This document shows, piece by piece, positions 8,456 through 17,469 of a stretch of DNA of 64,000 nt. Position 1 is the stretch's first letter. Each line of letters begins with the position of its first letter. The position numbers were made by a program, and so were the translations under genes. The notes under the pieces were generated by a model. The model was not told the origin of the DNA and ran no database searches. It saw nothing but the letters and a program-made list of their open reading frames with translations. This DNA comes from Lachnospiraceae bacterium (lineage in GTDB: Bacteria > Bacillota > Clostridia > Lachnospirales > Lachnospiraceae), in NCBI GenBank assembly GCA_017431515.1, contig JAFRKV010000048.1:51928-115927 (forward strand), written 5' to 3'.

Positions 8456-10174
8456 TTACAGGATCATATCATACATAGCGTTACCGGCCTTGACCATCGG
8501 CAGGACGAGCTCATCTGATGAGATGAGAAACTCGATCACGGTCGGGACGTCTGTATGCTGCTTTGCCGCTTTCAGCGCAGGCAGGATCTCTTCTTCTTTG
8601 GTGACCCGCAGGCCGTGCGCACCGTAGCTTTCCGCGAGCTTCACAAAGTCCGGCGTATAGGGCGGACAGGCTTCGTTCGGCCCTTTGCAGGCCTCTGGAC
8701 AGTTCCTTCTGCGACGCAGACAAGTCCCTGCGTAACGCTTGCCGTAGAAGAGCTGCTGGAACTGCCGCACCATGCCAAGGTACTGATTCTGGAAGATACA
8801 GATCGTGACCGGCACCTGCTCGATGACTGCGGTGGCAAGCTCCTGGAGGTTCATCTGGAAGCCGCCGTCTCCGGTGACACAGATCACGTCGGCATCGGGA
8901 CAGGCGATCTTAGCGCCGATCGCAGCCGGGAAGCCGAAGCCCATCGTACCGAGTCCTCCGGAAGTGATCATATGGCGCTGGTCGGAAAGGTCGGAGAACT
9001 GCGTCGCCCACATCTGATGCTGTCCGACGTCCGTCACGAGATATCCGGTCGGGAAAGCGGTATTTAACGTTTCTAAGATCATCTGCGGGTTCAGACCGCG
9101 ATCCGAACGCATCGCAAGAGGATGTTCCTCCTCCCAGAAGCGGATCTGCTCCTGCCAGGAGACCGTATCCATCTTTTCCGCCCATTCGAGCATTTTTTCC
9201 AGCGCGAGACGCGCATCGGAAACAACGGGCACATCCACCACGACATTTCTCGAGATGGAAGAGGTGTCCACATCTATATGAATGATCTGCGCTTTCGGTG
9301 CAAATTCATTCAAGTCACCGGTGATCCGGTCGTTGAAGCGCGTGCCGATGGAAAAGAGCACGTCGCATTCGCTGACGGCCATGTTGGCCGCATATTTCCC
9401 GTGCATGCCGCAGTTACCGACATAGAGCTCATGCGTGGTCGGGATCGCGCCCTTCCCTTTGACCGTCGTCACTACAGGGATCCGCATGGTCTCTGCGAGC
9501 TGCGAAAGCAGTCCGTTGGCACCGGAGAGGTTGATGCCGCCGCCGGCCAGAATGAGGGGACGACGCGCGCTCTTCAGCAGTTTGTAGGCTTTTTTGAGCT
9601 GTCCGATATGGACAGAAGTGTTCGGCTTGTATCCCCGGATCGCGATAGACTCCGGATATTCCGGACTGCCGGAGGCGAGCTGGATATCTTTTGGAATATC
9701 GATCAGGACAGGGCCTGGGCGGCCGGAAGATGCAATATAGAATGCTTCTTTGAGAATACGCCCGAGATCCTCGCGCCTGCGTACCGTGACGCCGTACTTG
9801 GTCACAGAGCGCGTCATCCCGACGATGTCCACTTCCTGGAAGGCATCGTTTCCGATGAGAGAGAGCGGCACCTGTCCGGTGATGCAGACCAGCGGGATGT
9901 TATCGTAATGTGCATCCGCAAGACCGGTGACGATATTTGTCGCACCCGGTCCGCTTGTCACGAGACAGACCCCGACTTTTCCGGAAGCGGCGGCGTATCC
10001 TTCCGCTTCGTGGATCAGACCCTGCTCGTGCCGCGGGAGCACAAGCCGGATATCGTTTTGCTTGTATAGTTCATCAAACAGATCGATCACGTATCCGCCG
10101 GGGTAGGCGAAGATCGTGTCAACCCCTTCTTCCAACAGGGCTTTCACAAAAAGTTTTCTGCCGGTGATGTCCAT
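8456..10174 (-). CDS. ilvB: acetolactate synthase large (catalytic) subunit, with cysteine insert
   Basis: A 572-residue ThDP enzyme condensing pyruvate to 2-acetolactate, or with 2-ketobutyrate, for branched-chain amino acids. The catalytic Glu is in RHEQGLIHEAEGYAAASG. The ThDP motif GDGGFQMNLQELATAVIEQ and the QNQYLGMVRQ segment are intact. Unusually, between KRYAGT and TPDFVKLAESYG there is an insertion of about 20 residues with four cysteines (Cys485, 492, 496, 503) in a basic context, where the standard enzyme has a short loop. The insert could hold a metal or Fe-S centre (inference). AAGGAAGG precedes the ATG. Confidence 0.95.
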   Translation of the reverse strand: MDITGRKLFVKALLEEGVDTIFAYPGGYVIDLFDELYKQNDIRLVLPRHEQGLIHEAEGYAAASGKVGVCLVTSGPGATNIVTGLADAHYDNIPLVCITGQVPLSLIGNDAFQEVDIVGMTRSVTKYGVTVRRREDLGRILKEAFYIASSGRPGPVLIDIPKDIQLASGSPEYPESIAIRGYKPNTSVHIGQLKKAYKLLKSARRPLILAGGGINLSGANGLLSQLAETMRIPVVTTVKGKGAIPTTHELYVGNCGMHGKYAANMAVSECDVLFSIGTRFNDRITGDLNEFAPKAQIIHIDVDTSSISRNVVVDVPVVSDARLALEKMLEWAEKMDTVSWQEQIRFWEEEHPLAMRSDRGLNPQMILETLNTAFPTGYLVTDVGQHQMWATQFSDLSDQRHMITSGGLGTMGFGFPAAIGAKIACPDADVICVTGDGGFQMNLQELATAVIEQVPVTICIFQNQYLGMVRQFQQLFYGKRYAGTCLRRRRNCPEACKGPNEACPPYTPDFVKLAESYGAHGLRVTKEEEILPALKAAKQHTDVPTVIEFLISSDELVLPMVKAGNAMYDMIL

Positions 10175-10349
10175 AGTGGTTCCTTCCTTTCATTGCACTC
10201 TATGATAAAGCAAATCAAGGGTTTCCGCAACCAAATTATGGCGAAGGATACGTTACCTTTTCCTAAGAAAATACTGTACAGAATAAAGATCCTGTTTTAT
10301 CATTTACCAGAGAACGGAACGGAACGTCCGGAAGAGAGGTGGAGGTGAC

Positions 10350-11018
10350 ATGAGGATTCTGATCGTTGAGGATGAATGTGCGCTGGCAGAGCTTGTTGCA
10401 GACAGGCTGAAGCGGGACAGATATACCGTTGACATCTCCAATGACGGGGAAGAGGGTCTTGACAATGCTCTTTCGGGAATCTATGACCTAATCATTCTGG
10501 ACATTATGCTTCCCGGTATCGACGGGATCGAAATCCTGAAAGAGATCCGGAAAAACAATCTGGATGTGAAGGTGATCATGCTGACAGCCAGGACGGAGCT
10601 GGAGGACAGGCTTCTGGGATTCGGCAATGGTGCAAATGACTATGTTCCAAAGCCGTTTCATACCGAAGAGCTGGCGGCACGCGTGAATGCGCAGCTGAAT
10701 GTCGGCAAGGCAGTCACGGACAGTATGACTTTTATGGATCTCACGCTGGACTACGGGTCTTCTTCCATCAGGAGCGAAGTGACCGGAGAAACTGTGGATG
10801 TGAATCATAAAGAATTTCAGCTGCTTGAATACTTTATGAACAACCCCGGGCGGATCCTGTCCCGGGACATGATCTATGACCGGATCTGGGGAATGGACAG
10901 CGAAGCGCTCTCAAACAATCTGGAAGCATATATGTCATTCATACGCAAGAAACTCAGGATCATCGGCACGGACGTGTCGATCAAAACTGTGCGGAATATG
11001 GGATATAAGATGGAATGA
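10350..11018 (+). CDS. OmpR/PhoB-family response regulator
   Basis: A 222-residue two-component regulator. The receiver domain (about 1-115) has the acidic pair in VEDE, the phosphoacceptor Asp51 in LIILDIMLPG, the conserved Thr in MLTA and the Lys in VPKPF. The winged-helix DNA-binding domain occupies about 125-222 and ends KTVRNMGYKME. GGTGGAGGTGAC precedes the ATG. The stop overlaps the kinase start by four bases. The gene order suggests that it controls the VTC-DUF4956-DUF4353 genes downstream. Confidence 0.93.
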   Translation: MRILIVEDECALAELVADRLKRDRYTVDISNDGEEGLDNALSGIYDLIILDIMLPGIDGIEILKEIRKNNLDVKVIMLTARTELEDRLLGFGNGANDYVPKPFHTEELAARVNAQLNVGKAVTDSMTFMDLTLDYGSSSIRSEVTGETVDVNHKEFQLLEYFMNNPGRILSRDMIYDRIWGMDSEALSNNLEAYMSFIRKKLRIIGTDVSIKTVRNMGYKME

Positions 11019-12265
11019 AACAACTACGCAAAAAAACAACACTCACGTTATTTCTTATTTTTACGATCATGCTGATTGCGGTGCTGTCGCTCCTGAATGT
11101 CCGGAATTATAACAAGGAACATGAAGGCATCGAGAGAAGTCTGAACATCTTTGAGGACGGAGGATGGGAAAAAAACGGTCTGAGACCCGGTCAGAGAGAG
11201 GGGGCTTGGGAGCCTGCATTCAATCCCGGCGAGTGGAGGAATGCCATGATCATGGATCACGAGGTCTATACCGTAGAGATCCGTGACGGGGAAGTATCTC
11301 AGATCACCACCCACGGATATGAATCGGAGGACTTTGATGTGGAAGCAATCGCAGAGAGGATCATCAGCACTGAGCAGGGAGACTGCTTTGTGATCCCGAA
11401 TCTGTATACCGGTGCGTATGCCTACAAATACCGGTATATGGATTCCATCGTGATCGTGAACAACGCAGAGCCTTCTCAAAGACTGAGGACATTGCTGCTG
11501 GAGTCGTTTCTCCTGTTTGCCATCGTCGAGGTGGGGCTCTATGTATTGTCCGGGATCATCACCAGGTGGCTGGTCGCGCCTGCGGAGAAAGCATTTTCAA
11601 AGCAGAAGGATTTCGTTGCGGACGCTTCGCATGAATTAAAAACCCCTCTTGCGGTCATCATGGCTTCGGCCGACGAACTCGATGCCGGGGCAGGGAAACA
11701 TGATCAGAACCAAAAATACATTGATCATATCCGGTACGAAACCGACAGGATGAACAGACTGATCCAGGGAATGCTCAATCTTTCCAGGCTTGAGGATGGG
11801 AACGAACAGATGTCATACAAAGAGGAAGATCTCTCCCGGATACTGGAGAAAAGCTGTCTGGCTTATGAGGGGGTTGCATTTGAGCAGGGCGTTGGGATCG
11901 CCGAAGAGATCGAGGAAAATCTGAGACTGCGATGCAGTAAAGAGGAGATTGAAAAAATGATCTCTACCATCTTGGACAATGCGGTCAAACACAGTGACCG
12001 GGATACCAGTATCAGAGTGTATGCCGCAAAGACCCGCGGAGGGATCCTGATCAAGATCATCAACACGGGAGAACCCATCCGGGAGGAGGATCGGGACAGG
12101 ATATTTGAACGTTTCTACAGGGCAGACAAGTCCAGAAACAGAAGCGAGGGCAGATACGGACTGGGACTTGCCATCGCAAAGCAGGTTGTGATCAACCACA
12201 ACGGAACTATACGGGCGTATTCAGAAGGAGGAGACACCACGTTTGAAATCGTTCTGAAACAGTAA
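11015..12265 (+). CDS. sensor histidine kinase
   Basis: A 416-residue membrane kinase. One membrane helix near residues 8-25 and a second near 155-180 flank an extracytoplasmic sensor of about 130 residues with no domain I recognise. There is no clear HAMP. The H-box is FVADASHELKTPLAV with phospho-acceptor His206. The N-box (LDNAVKHS), the G1 region and YGLGLAIAKQVV are present, and the protein ends ...TTFEIVLKQ. It is coupled by ATGA overlap to the response regulator. The ligand cannot be inferred from sequence. Confidence 0.92.
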   Translation: MKQLRKKTTLTLFLIFTIMLIAVLSLLNVRNYNKEHEGIERSLNIFEDGGWEKNGLRPGQREGAWEPAFNPGEWRNAMIMDHEVYTVEIRDGEVSQITTHGYESEDFDVEAIAERIISTEQGDCFVIPNLYTGAYAYKYRYMDSIVIVNNAEPSQRLRTLLLESFLLFAIVEVGLYVLSGIITRWLVAPAEKAFSKQKDFVADASHELKTPLAVIMASADELDAGAGKHDQNQKYIDHIRYETDRMNRLIQGMLNLSRLEDGNEQMSYKEEDLSRILEKSCLAYEGVAFEQGVGIAEEIEENLRLRCSKEEIEKMISTILDNAVKHSDRDTSIRVYAAKTRGGILIKIINTGEPIREEDRDRIFERFYRADKSRNRSEGRYGLGLAIAKQVVINHNGTIRAYSEGGDTTFEIVLKQ

Positions 12266-12293
12266 AGACTGCGATTTTTGATTATTTTTACAG

Positions 12294-12330
12294 GGCACCG
12301 CTATTTTTTTGAAAATGGCGGTGTCTTTTT
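12294..12330 (+). terminator. rho-independent terminator after the two-component genes
   Basis: The inverted repeat GGCACCGCTATTTT / AAAATGGCGGTGTC pairs over about 14 positions with G-U wobbles and is followed by CTTTTT. It separates the regulator-kinase pair from the VTC operon. Confidence 0.8.
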
Positions 12331-12334
12331 AATG

Positions 12335-12360
12335 TTCATTTAAGATAAGTGTCCTAAGAT
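12335..12360 (+). promoter_or_regulatory. possible response-regulator box (direct repeat) upstream of VTC gene
   Basis: TTTAAGAT and CCTAAGAT occur on the same strand with 14-base spacing, about 90 bases before the VTC start and just after the kinase terminator. Direct repeats a little over one helical turn apart are the usual layout of OmpR-family sites. This is inference only; the consensus of this regulator is unknown. Confidence 0.3.
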
Positions 12361-12446
12361 ATGCGCATAGAACATCCTACAGATCATCTGAACTGATTGG
12401 GACAGGGTACAAAAAGACACCCGGAATGAAGAAAGGATCGGTTGAA

Positions 12447-13235
12447 ATGGCGAAATACAGAGAGGTCTTTCAAAGAAAAGAGATCAAGTATCTCCTGAGT
12501 CAGGAGCAATACAACGGCCTGATGAGCTATCTGGAGAAGATTGCGGCTGTGGATGCGTACGGATTGTCGAGGATCAATAACATCTATTTTGACACGCCGG
12601 ACTATCAACTCATCAGAATTTCTATGGAGAAGCCGCTTTATAAGGAGAAATTAAGGCTGCGTACTTATGGGGAGACCGGAGACGATACGAATTCCTTTAT
12701 TGAGATCAAGAAAAAATACGACGGCATCGTTTATAAGAGGAGAGTATCGGGGCGGTATGCAGATGCCTACCGTTATCTGACCGGGAAACAGGGGGCGCTC
12801 GACCGGTCCCAGATCTCCGGCGAGATCGACTCATTCCTTTTGTTTTACGGGAATCTGCAGCCGGCGATGAGTATCTGTTATGACCGGATCGCAATGGCAG
12901 GGATAGAAGATCCGGAGTTTCGTGTTACGTTTGACAGCAATATCGTATGGAACGATGCCTGCACAGACCTGCGAACGGTGAGCGGCGGGAAGCCTCTTTT
13001 GAAACCGGGGCAGAGACTGATGGAGATCAAGGTTTGTAATGCGATGCCGATGGAGCTGTCTGCAAAACTAAGTGAATTAGCAATCTTTCCGGTTTCGTTT
13101 TCAAAATACGGATCCGGTTATCAGGAAATGATGCGCACCGCCGGAGTAAGAGCCGGAGCAGCGCAAAGAGCAACAGAGCGGGGAAGGATACGGACTCCGT
13201 TCGGGATCAAGGGAGGTGTGGCTTATGTTCAGTAA
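12447..13235 (+). CDS. VTC-domain polyphosphate polymerase
   Basis: A 262-residue VTC domain protein, related to the catalytic domain of yeast Vtc4 that makes polyphosphate from ATP. Typical tunnel motifs are visible: the N-terminal RKEIKYLL, the IYFDTPDY pair, KLRLRTYG, FIEIKKKYDGIVYKRR, and LMEIKV near the end. AAGAAAGGA is best spaced for the ATG at 12447, although an in-frame ATG exists at 12426. The stop overlaps the next gene. Bacterial VTC plus DUF4956 pairs are common in Firmicutes, often with a surface protein. Confidence 0.87.
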   Translation: MAKYREVFQRKEIKYLLSQEQYNGLMSYLEKIAAVDAYGLSRINNIYFDTPDYQLIRISMEKPLYKEKLRLRTYGETGDDTNSFIEIKKKYDGIVYKRRVSGRYADAYRYLTGKQGALDRSQISGEIDSFLLFYGNLQPAMSICYDRIAMAGIEDPEFRVTFDSNIVWNDACTDLRTVSGGKPLLKPGQRLMEIKVCNAMPMELSAKLSELAIFPVSFSKYGSGYQEMMRTAGVRAGAAQRATERGRIRTPFGIKGGVAYVQ

Positions 13236-13905
13236 TCTTTTTTCAACCATCATGACAGATGGAACATTAACAGGAACCGCGTTTTTATTTTCGACACTGA
13301 CGGCGTTTGTCTGCGGACTCATCATCGCAGGGGCACAAATGATCAAGGACAGGTCTTCCAAGAGCTTTTTGGTTACATTGGTACTGCTTCCTGCGATCGT
13401 AGAGCTTGTGATCATCCTGGTAAACGGAAATATCGGAGCCGGCGTGGCTGTCGCGGGTGCCTTCAGTCTGGTGAGGTTCCGCTCGGTTCCAGGAAGGGGA
13501 CACGAGATTACCGCGATCTTCCTCGCGATGGCGGTAGGCCTTGCGACAGGAATGGGTTACATCGGGATCGCGATCCTCTTCACTGTTCTCGTATCTCTGA
13601 TCAACCTGCTTCTTGGGAAACTCAGGATCGGAGAGGGCAGCGCGGCAGAACGGGTTTTGCGGATCACCGTTCCGGAGAATCTGGATTATGAAGGGAAGTT
13701 CGAAGACACGTTTGCAAAATACTTAAAGAGTTATACCTACGACGAGGTACGTACCACAAATATGGGGAGTCTTTACAGGATCACACTCAGCGTAGTCATG
13801 AAGGATCATGCATCTTCCAGAGATCTGATCGACGAACTCAGAAAGGACAACGGGAACCTTGATATCAGTCTCGGAAGAAGAATAGAAAACGGCGATTCGC
13901 TTTGA
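13225..13905 (+). CDS. DUF4956 membrane protein
   Basis: A 226-residue protein with about four membrane helices in the first 130 residues (the GNIGAGVAVAGAFSLVRFRSVPGRG motif region is characteristic of DUF4956), then a soluble C-terminal domain. A GTG lies 9 bases upstream, but GGGAGGTG is positioned for the ATG at 13225, inside the end of the VTC gene. DUF4956 proteins are usually encoded next to VTC polymerases, so a membrane partner or channel for polyphosphate synthesis is a reasonable inference. Confidence 0.88.
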   Translation: MFSNLFSTIMTDGTLTGTAFLFSTLTAFVCGLIIAGAQMIKDRSSKSFLVTLVLLPAIVELVIILVNGNIGAGVAVAGAFSLVRFRSVPGRGHEITAIFLAMAVGLATGMGYIGIAILFTVLVSLINLLLGKLRIGEGSAAERVLRITVPENLDYEGKFEDTFAKYLKSYTYDEVRTTNMGSLYRITLSVVMKDHASSRDLIDELRKDNGNLDISLGRRIENGDSL

Positions 13906-13919
13906 GAGGAGTAATCATC

Positions 13920-15227
13920 ATGAAGAAAAAAGCAGTTGTATTTTTACTGATAACAGCGATGGCTGCGACGCTTGGCGCATGCGGTCTCACGAAAGAAGTT
14001 GCGGTAAGCACAACGGAGGAAGCCGCATCAGGCACAACGGTGGAAGTCAAATCGGAAACGGTGAATGCCACGGATCTGTTTACCGACAGGGATCTGGAAC
14101 AGACAGCGGATCTGTCGGATGCTGTTACAATCGAGGTGGAGGATCAAAAAGATGTGACGATCGATTCTGCCGGTGTCTATGTACTGACCGGACAGGCCGA
14201 AGAAATGACGGTCTATGTCGAAGCGAAAGATGAGGATAAGGTGCAGCTGGTGCTTGACGGCCTCACGATTACCAATACAGACAGCCCCTGCATCTATGTG
14301 AAGAATGCAGACAAAGTGTTCGTCACCACAACGGATCAGGAAAGCTCTCTGGCTGTCACGGGAGCCTTCCGGAGCGATGGTGATACCAATACCGATGCCG
14401 TCATTTTCTCAAAAGACGATCTGGTGTTAAGCGGTACGGGAACGCTGTCGATCAAGTCCTCTGATAACGGAGTCAGCAGCAAGGATGCGTTGAAGATCAC
14501 CGGTGGGACGCTTAGGATCGACTGTGAGGGGAGTGCACTGGAGGCGCATGAGGTGATCGGCGTTTCGGACGGGCAGATCACGGTTACTTCCTGCAATGAC
14601 GGTCTTCATGCCGAGGACAGTGATGATGAAACCACCGGGTGGATCTATATCGGCGGGGGAACGCTTGATATCACCGCATCAGACGATGCGATCCATGCAA
14701 CGACGATCATTCAGATCGACGGCGGCGGTCTGACGCTGACTGCCGCGGAGGGCATCGAAGCCACATGCATTCAGATCAACGACGGAACCATAGAGATCGC
14801 TGCATCGGATGACGGCATCAATGCCGCAAGCAAGTCCGGCGCCTATACACCGGCCGTTACGATCAACGGCGGGGAAGTGACGATCAACATGGGAGAAGGC
14901 GACACCGACGGCATTGACTCGAACGGAGACATCACCGTAAACGGCGGAACGATCAGCATCACCGGAATGTCCACATTCGATTATGACGGCACAGCCAGCT
15001 ACAACGGCGGAACCATCATTGAAAACGGCCAGGAAACCAACACGATCACGAACCAGATGATGGGCGGCCCGGGCGGCATGGGATTCATGGGCGGTATGGG
15101 AAATATGAACGGCGAGGACTTCCCAAACGGTGAGAACTTCCAGAACGGTATGAATGGCCCGCTCGGCATGGGCGGACCGGAGATGAGGAACGGTCAGGCG
15201 CAGGGGAACGGGCGCATGCAGCAGTGA
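13920..15227 (+). CDS. DUF4353 carbohydrate-binding surface lipoprotein
   Basis: A 435-residue protein with a lipoprotein signal ending in the lipobox LGACG, then repeated strand-turn units with many Asp/Asn/Gly (for example DGLTITN, GGTLRIDC, GGTLDITA, NGGTISITG), as in the right-handed beta-helix Cthe_2159 family, which binds calcium and acidic plant polysaccharide. The tail is rich in Gly/Met/Asn (GGMGFMGGMGNMN). GAGAGGAG supports the ATG at 13920 rather than the TTG at 13902. It is probably the last gene of the VTC-DUF4956 operon. Its substrate is not known. Confidence 0.87.
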   Translation: MKKKAVVFLLITAMAATLGACGLTKEVAVSTTEEAASGTTVEVKSETVNATDLFTDRDLEQTADLSDAVTIEVEDQKDVTIDSAGVYVLTGQAEEMTVYVEAKDEDKVQLVLDGLTITNTDSPCIYVKNADKVFVTTTDQESSLAVTGAFRSDGDTNTDAVIFSKDDLVLSGTGTLSIKSSDNGVSSKDALKITGGTLRIDCEGSALEAHEVIGVSDGQITVTSCNDGLHAEDSDDETTGWIYIGGGTLDITASDDAIHATTIIQIDGGGLTLTAAEGIEATCIQINDGTIEIAASDDGINAASKSGAYTPAVTINGGEVTINMGEGDTDGIDSNGDITVNGGTISITGMSTFDYDGTASYNGGTIIENGQETNTITNQMMGGPGGMGFMGGMGNMNGEDFPNGENFQNGMNGPLGMGGPEMRNGQAQGNGRMQQ

Positions 15228-15228
15228 T

Positions 15229-15396
15229 TACGATTTGTTCCTGACAGCTATGCTGGCGGGAAACAAACCGGAGGAATGCATCAGACTCGCCGCTGCGATC
15301 GGTGCGTGCTGTGTGTCGGCTTATGATGCCCTGTCGGGACTGAAGCCCTTAAATGAATTAAGGGAAAGGATCAACGCAGGCTGGGAAAAGATTTGA
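15229..15396 (+). pseudogene. C-terminal remnant of a PfkB-type sugar kinase
   Basis: A 55-codon open frame directly after the DUF4353 stop has no start and encodes FLTAMLAGNKPEEC...AIGACCVSAYDALSGL, typical of the last helices of ribokinase/PfkB enzymes, then stops at 15394. The catalytic GAGD region is absent, so this is a truncated leftover. It marks the left edge of the decayed accessory region next to the insertion sequence. Confidence 0.7.
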
Positions 15397-15440
15397 AACG
15401 CTGCGTATGCGGGGGACAAGATGACGAAGCAGGGCATGAA

Positions 15441-15472
15441 CCACCCACAACCGACTAATGTCGGATGGGGTT
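15441..15472 (-). repeat. IS605 end hairpin on tnpB side (RE)
   Basis: The perfect hairpin CCGAC-TAAT-GTCGG is flanked by CCCACAA and ATGGGGTTT. Because tnpB is transcribed leftward into it, this end is expected to form the 3' part of an omega-RNA (reRNA), with the guide taken from flanking DNA left of about 15440. That role is inferred from the family. Confidence 0.7.
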
Positions 15473-15476
15473 TCTG

Positions 15477-16877
15477 CTATGCCGCTTCGCGGCATGAACC
15501 TGCGGATCCTTTGGATCCGGCAGAACAAGGCATGTCCACAATGCCTCTATCCCATTGGGTCACCTTTGGGAATACTTTTCTCAAGATGTTTCCTGCTCCA
15601 TTGATATCAGCATTGGTGATGGTGCCATCATAGTGCTTGTACAGCCCACGGCTGATCCTCCTGCCTGAAAAGAAGTGTCTTTCACCATCCTCTTTTCTGT
15701 ATTCAGGAATCTCATCCCCTGCAAGAAAGTCAGCTTTGGAGGTATAGCTCTCCTCTGTAAGCACGAACTTTATCCCATTTGCAGCCAGTTTATATCGAAG
15801 CATGCCGGCAAGTACCGCCATCGGTATCTGCACAAAGTTCTGGTTATTGACATGTCCGATATGGATTCCCTGCTTTTGGGATACATTATGCCCCATGACC
15901 ACCACATCCACATGGTTGCTCTTTGCATAATCCACAAGCTCCCTGCTGATCTTATGAAAGCAGTCTTTTATGCGCCGGTTGCGCCTGCCGGTCAGTTCAT
16001 CCATCCGTTTTGTCCTGTATCTGCCGTTGCAACGCCTGGCAGCTGATGAAAGACGGGCCAGTTCTTTGTTGTAATACCGGTTGATGGACTTTATGATGCC
16101 GCCTTTTATGACAAACGGCCTGTTCCCGAAGTTGTTTACAGCAGCTATGATATTCTCTGTTCCGGGATCAATCGCCATCACCCTGATGTCATCGACAGAT
16201 TCCACGGCTTGGAGTTCCTCAAGGAGTTTATCGTTGTCTTCCGGGATGATCCCTGTGTCTTTTGCCCGAAGGACAACATCTATCACAAAACGGCCGCACG
16301 CAGGTTTGATGCGTACCTCTTTCAGTGTGCCGCAAGCACCCTTGCCCAGATTCAGCCGCACCCTGGTCCCGGGGAGCTTTAAGAAGCGCTCCTCTTTGAC
16401 CACGCAGATCTGATTGGTAAGGATCGCAGTCTTAAGTCCCTTATCCTTGATATATCCGGGAAGACGGGGTCTCCCTGTAAATGCAGAAGCATTGTTCTGA
16501 TATGCTTTGATCGCGCAAAAGAAAGATCCGTAATCCCGTATCAGAAGTTTTAATGTCTGCTGGTTCGCCTGAGCAGGGAGCGCATAATACGCCTTGTCCT
16601 TTGTGACTTTGAGTATCCGGTCCAGAGCACCGTAGGACAGCCACTTATTGCCGTGGAGATACTTTGTCCCGCCAAGGATATCCATAACGAGATGGTATAC
16701 TTCCATCTGGTTGGAGTACAGCGGTTTCTTCGCGTCAAAAGAGTCGATCGCTGTTGCGAACTGACGCAGGATGAAATTGGCACGGTTATATAAGATGGCA
16801 GAATTCTGGCACATGATCCTGCAATAATCATAGAGCCGGCTGTTCTTTTTGACGTGGAACTGTCTCGTACGATACAT
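15477..16877 (-). CDS. tnpB: TnpB-like RuvC nuclease of IS605 element, lacking the zinc finger
   Basis: A 466-residue OrfB/TnpB protein. The RuvC catalytic residues are visible: Asp237 in MAIDPGTENI, Glu375/376 in VLTEESYTSKAD and Asp424 in NADINGAGNI. In ordinary TnpB a CxxC...CxxC zinc finger follows TS(K); here the segment reads TSKADFLAGDEIPEY...FSGRRISRGLY with no cysteines. Family knowledge: TnpB is an RNA-guided nuclease that cuts the donor site and helps keep the element. Whether this zinc-finger-free branch is active is not known, but the frame is uninterrupted. Confidence 0.88.
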   Translation of the reverse strand: MYRTRQFHVKKNSRLYDYCRIMCQNSAILYNRANFILRQFATAIDSFDAKKPLYSNQMEVYHLVMDILGGTKYLHGNKWLSYGALDRILKVTKDKAYYALPAQANQQTLKLLIRDYGSFFCAIKAYQNNASAFTGRPRLPGYIKDKGLKTAILTNQICVVKEERFLKLPGTRVRLNLGKGACGTLKEVRIKPACGRFVIDVVLRAKDTGIIPEDNDKLLEELQAVESVDDIRVMAIDPGTENIIAAVNNFGNRPFVIKGGIIKSINRYYNKELARLSSAARRCNGRYRTKRMDELTGRRNRRIKDCFHKISRELVDYAKSNHVDVVVMGHNVSQKQGIHIGHVNNQNFVQIPMAVLAGMLRYKLAANGIKFVLTEESYTSKADFLAGDEIPEYRKEDGERHFFSGRRISRGLYKHYDGTITNADINGAGNILRKVFPKVTQWDRGIVDMPCSAGSKGSAGSCREAA

Positions 16878-16968
16878 AGTTGCTTTTATCTGACCTCCTG
16901 CTGTATACTCACATTATAGCAGAAAAGTTGGGGAAAAGCAAACATATGTTTGTATTGGGTATATTTTT

Positions 16969-17436
16969 ATGGACAGTTATAACAGAGGATCTCATTCCGT
17001 ATACAAGCTCACCTATCATATCATTTTTGTGACCAAGTACAGGAAGAAAGTGATCACAGACGAGATCGGTGATTTCATGAAAAACCACGCAGCTTATCTA
17101 TGCGGCAGGATGGACTGCACCCTGATATCGGCTGAGACTGACGAGGATCATATGCATCTCCTGGTATCCATGCCGCCTGATGTGGCACCGGTCAGGCTGA
17201 TCAATTCCCTGAAGACCCAGCTGTCCAAAGAAGTACGAGCGACCTACGCCAGCCATGTGGAACACTATTTATGGAAAGATGCCTTCTGGAGTGCAAGCTA
17301 CTTCTGTGCGACGACCGGATCTGTATCCATGGAAACAGTCCGGTCTTATATCGAATCGCAACGGACAAGTGAACACAAACGCAAGTATACGAAGTCAGGA
17401 AAATACAAAAGGGCGATTCATCCCTCAACCGACTGA
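16969..17436 (+). CDS. tnpA: IS200/IS605 TnpA transposase (Y1 HUH)
   Basis: A 155-residue single-strand transposase. It has the HUH motif EDHMHLL with His61 and His63 and the nucleophile Tyr127 in METVRSYIESQ. The YKLTYHIIFVTKYRKKV N-terminus is typical of the family. Its stop codon lies inside the right end hairpin. It appears intact, so the element may be mobile. Confidence 0.93.
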   Translation: MDSYNRGSHSVYKLTYHIIFVTKYRKKVITDEIGDFMKNHAAYLCGRMDCTLISAETDEDHMHLLVSMPPDVAPVRLINSLKTQLSKEVRATYASHVEHYLWKDAFWSASYFCATTGSVSMETVRSYIESQRTSEHKRKYTKSGKYKRAIHPSTD

Positions 17437-17450
17437 TGTCGGATGGGGTT
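17421..17450 (-). repeat. IS605 end hairpin on tnpA side (LE)
   Basis: CCGAC-TGAT-GTCGG at 17429-17442 is followed by ATGGGGTTTT, nearly identical to the other end and in the same orientation. It overlaps the tnpA stop codon at 17434-17436. Confidence 0.7.
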
Positions 17451-17469
17451 TTCTCGCAGAGTTATTATA

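Larger units (their letters stand above)
15430..17460. mobile_element. IS200/IS605-family insertion sequence (divergent tnpB and tnpA)
   Basis: About 2 kb with tnpB on the minus strand and tnpA on the plus strand, the IS605 layout. Subterminal hairpins CCGACTAATGTCGG (15451-15464) and CCGACTGATGTCGG (17429-17442) sit in the same orientation within CAACCGACTRATGTCGG followed by ATGGGGTTT at both ends. That is what TnpA-type elements have instead of inverted repeats. Exact cleavage points cannot be fixed; they lie about 10-25 bases outside the hairpins. Insertion removed the start of a lipoprotein gene on the right. Confidence 0.85.

Noticed and set aside
10175-10349. T-box or leucine attenuator upstream of ilvB
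   Set aside because: Only about 175 bases separate ilvB from the divergent regulator, with no T-box sequence, specifier stem or leader peptide seen.
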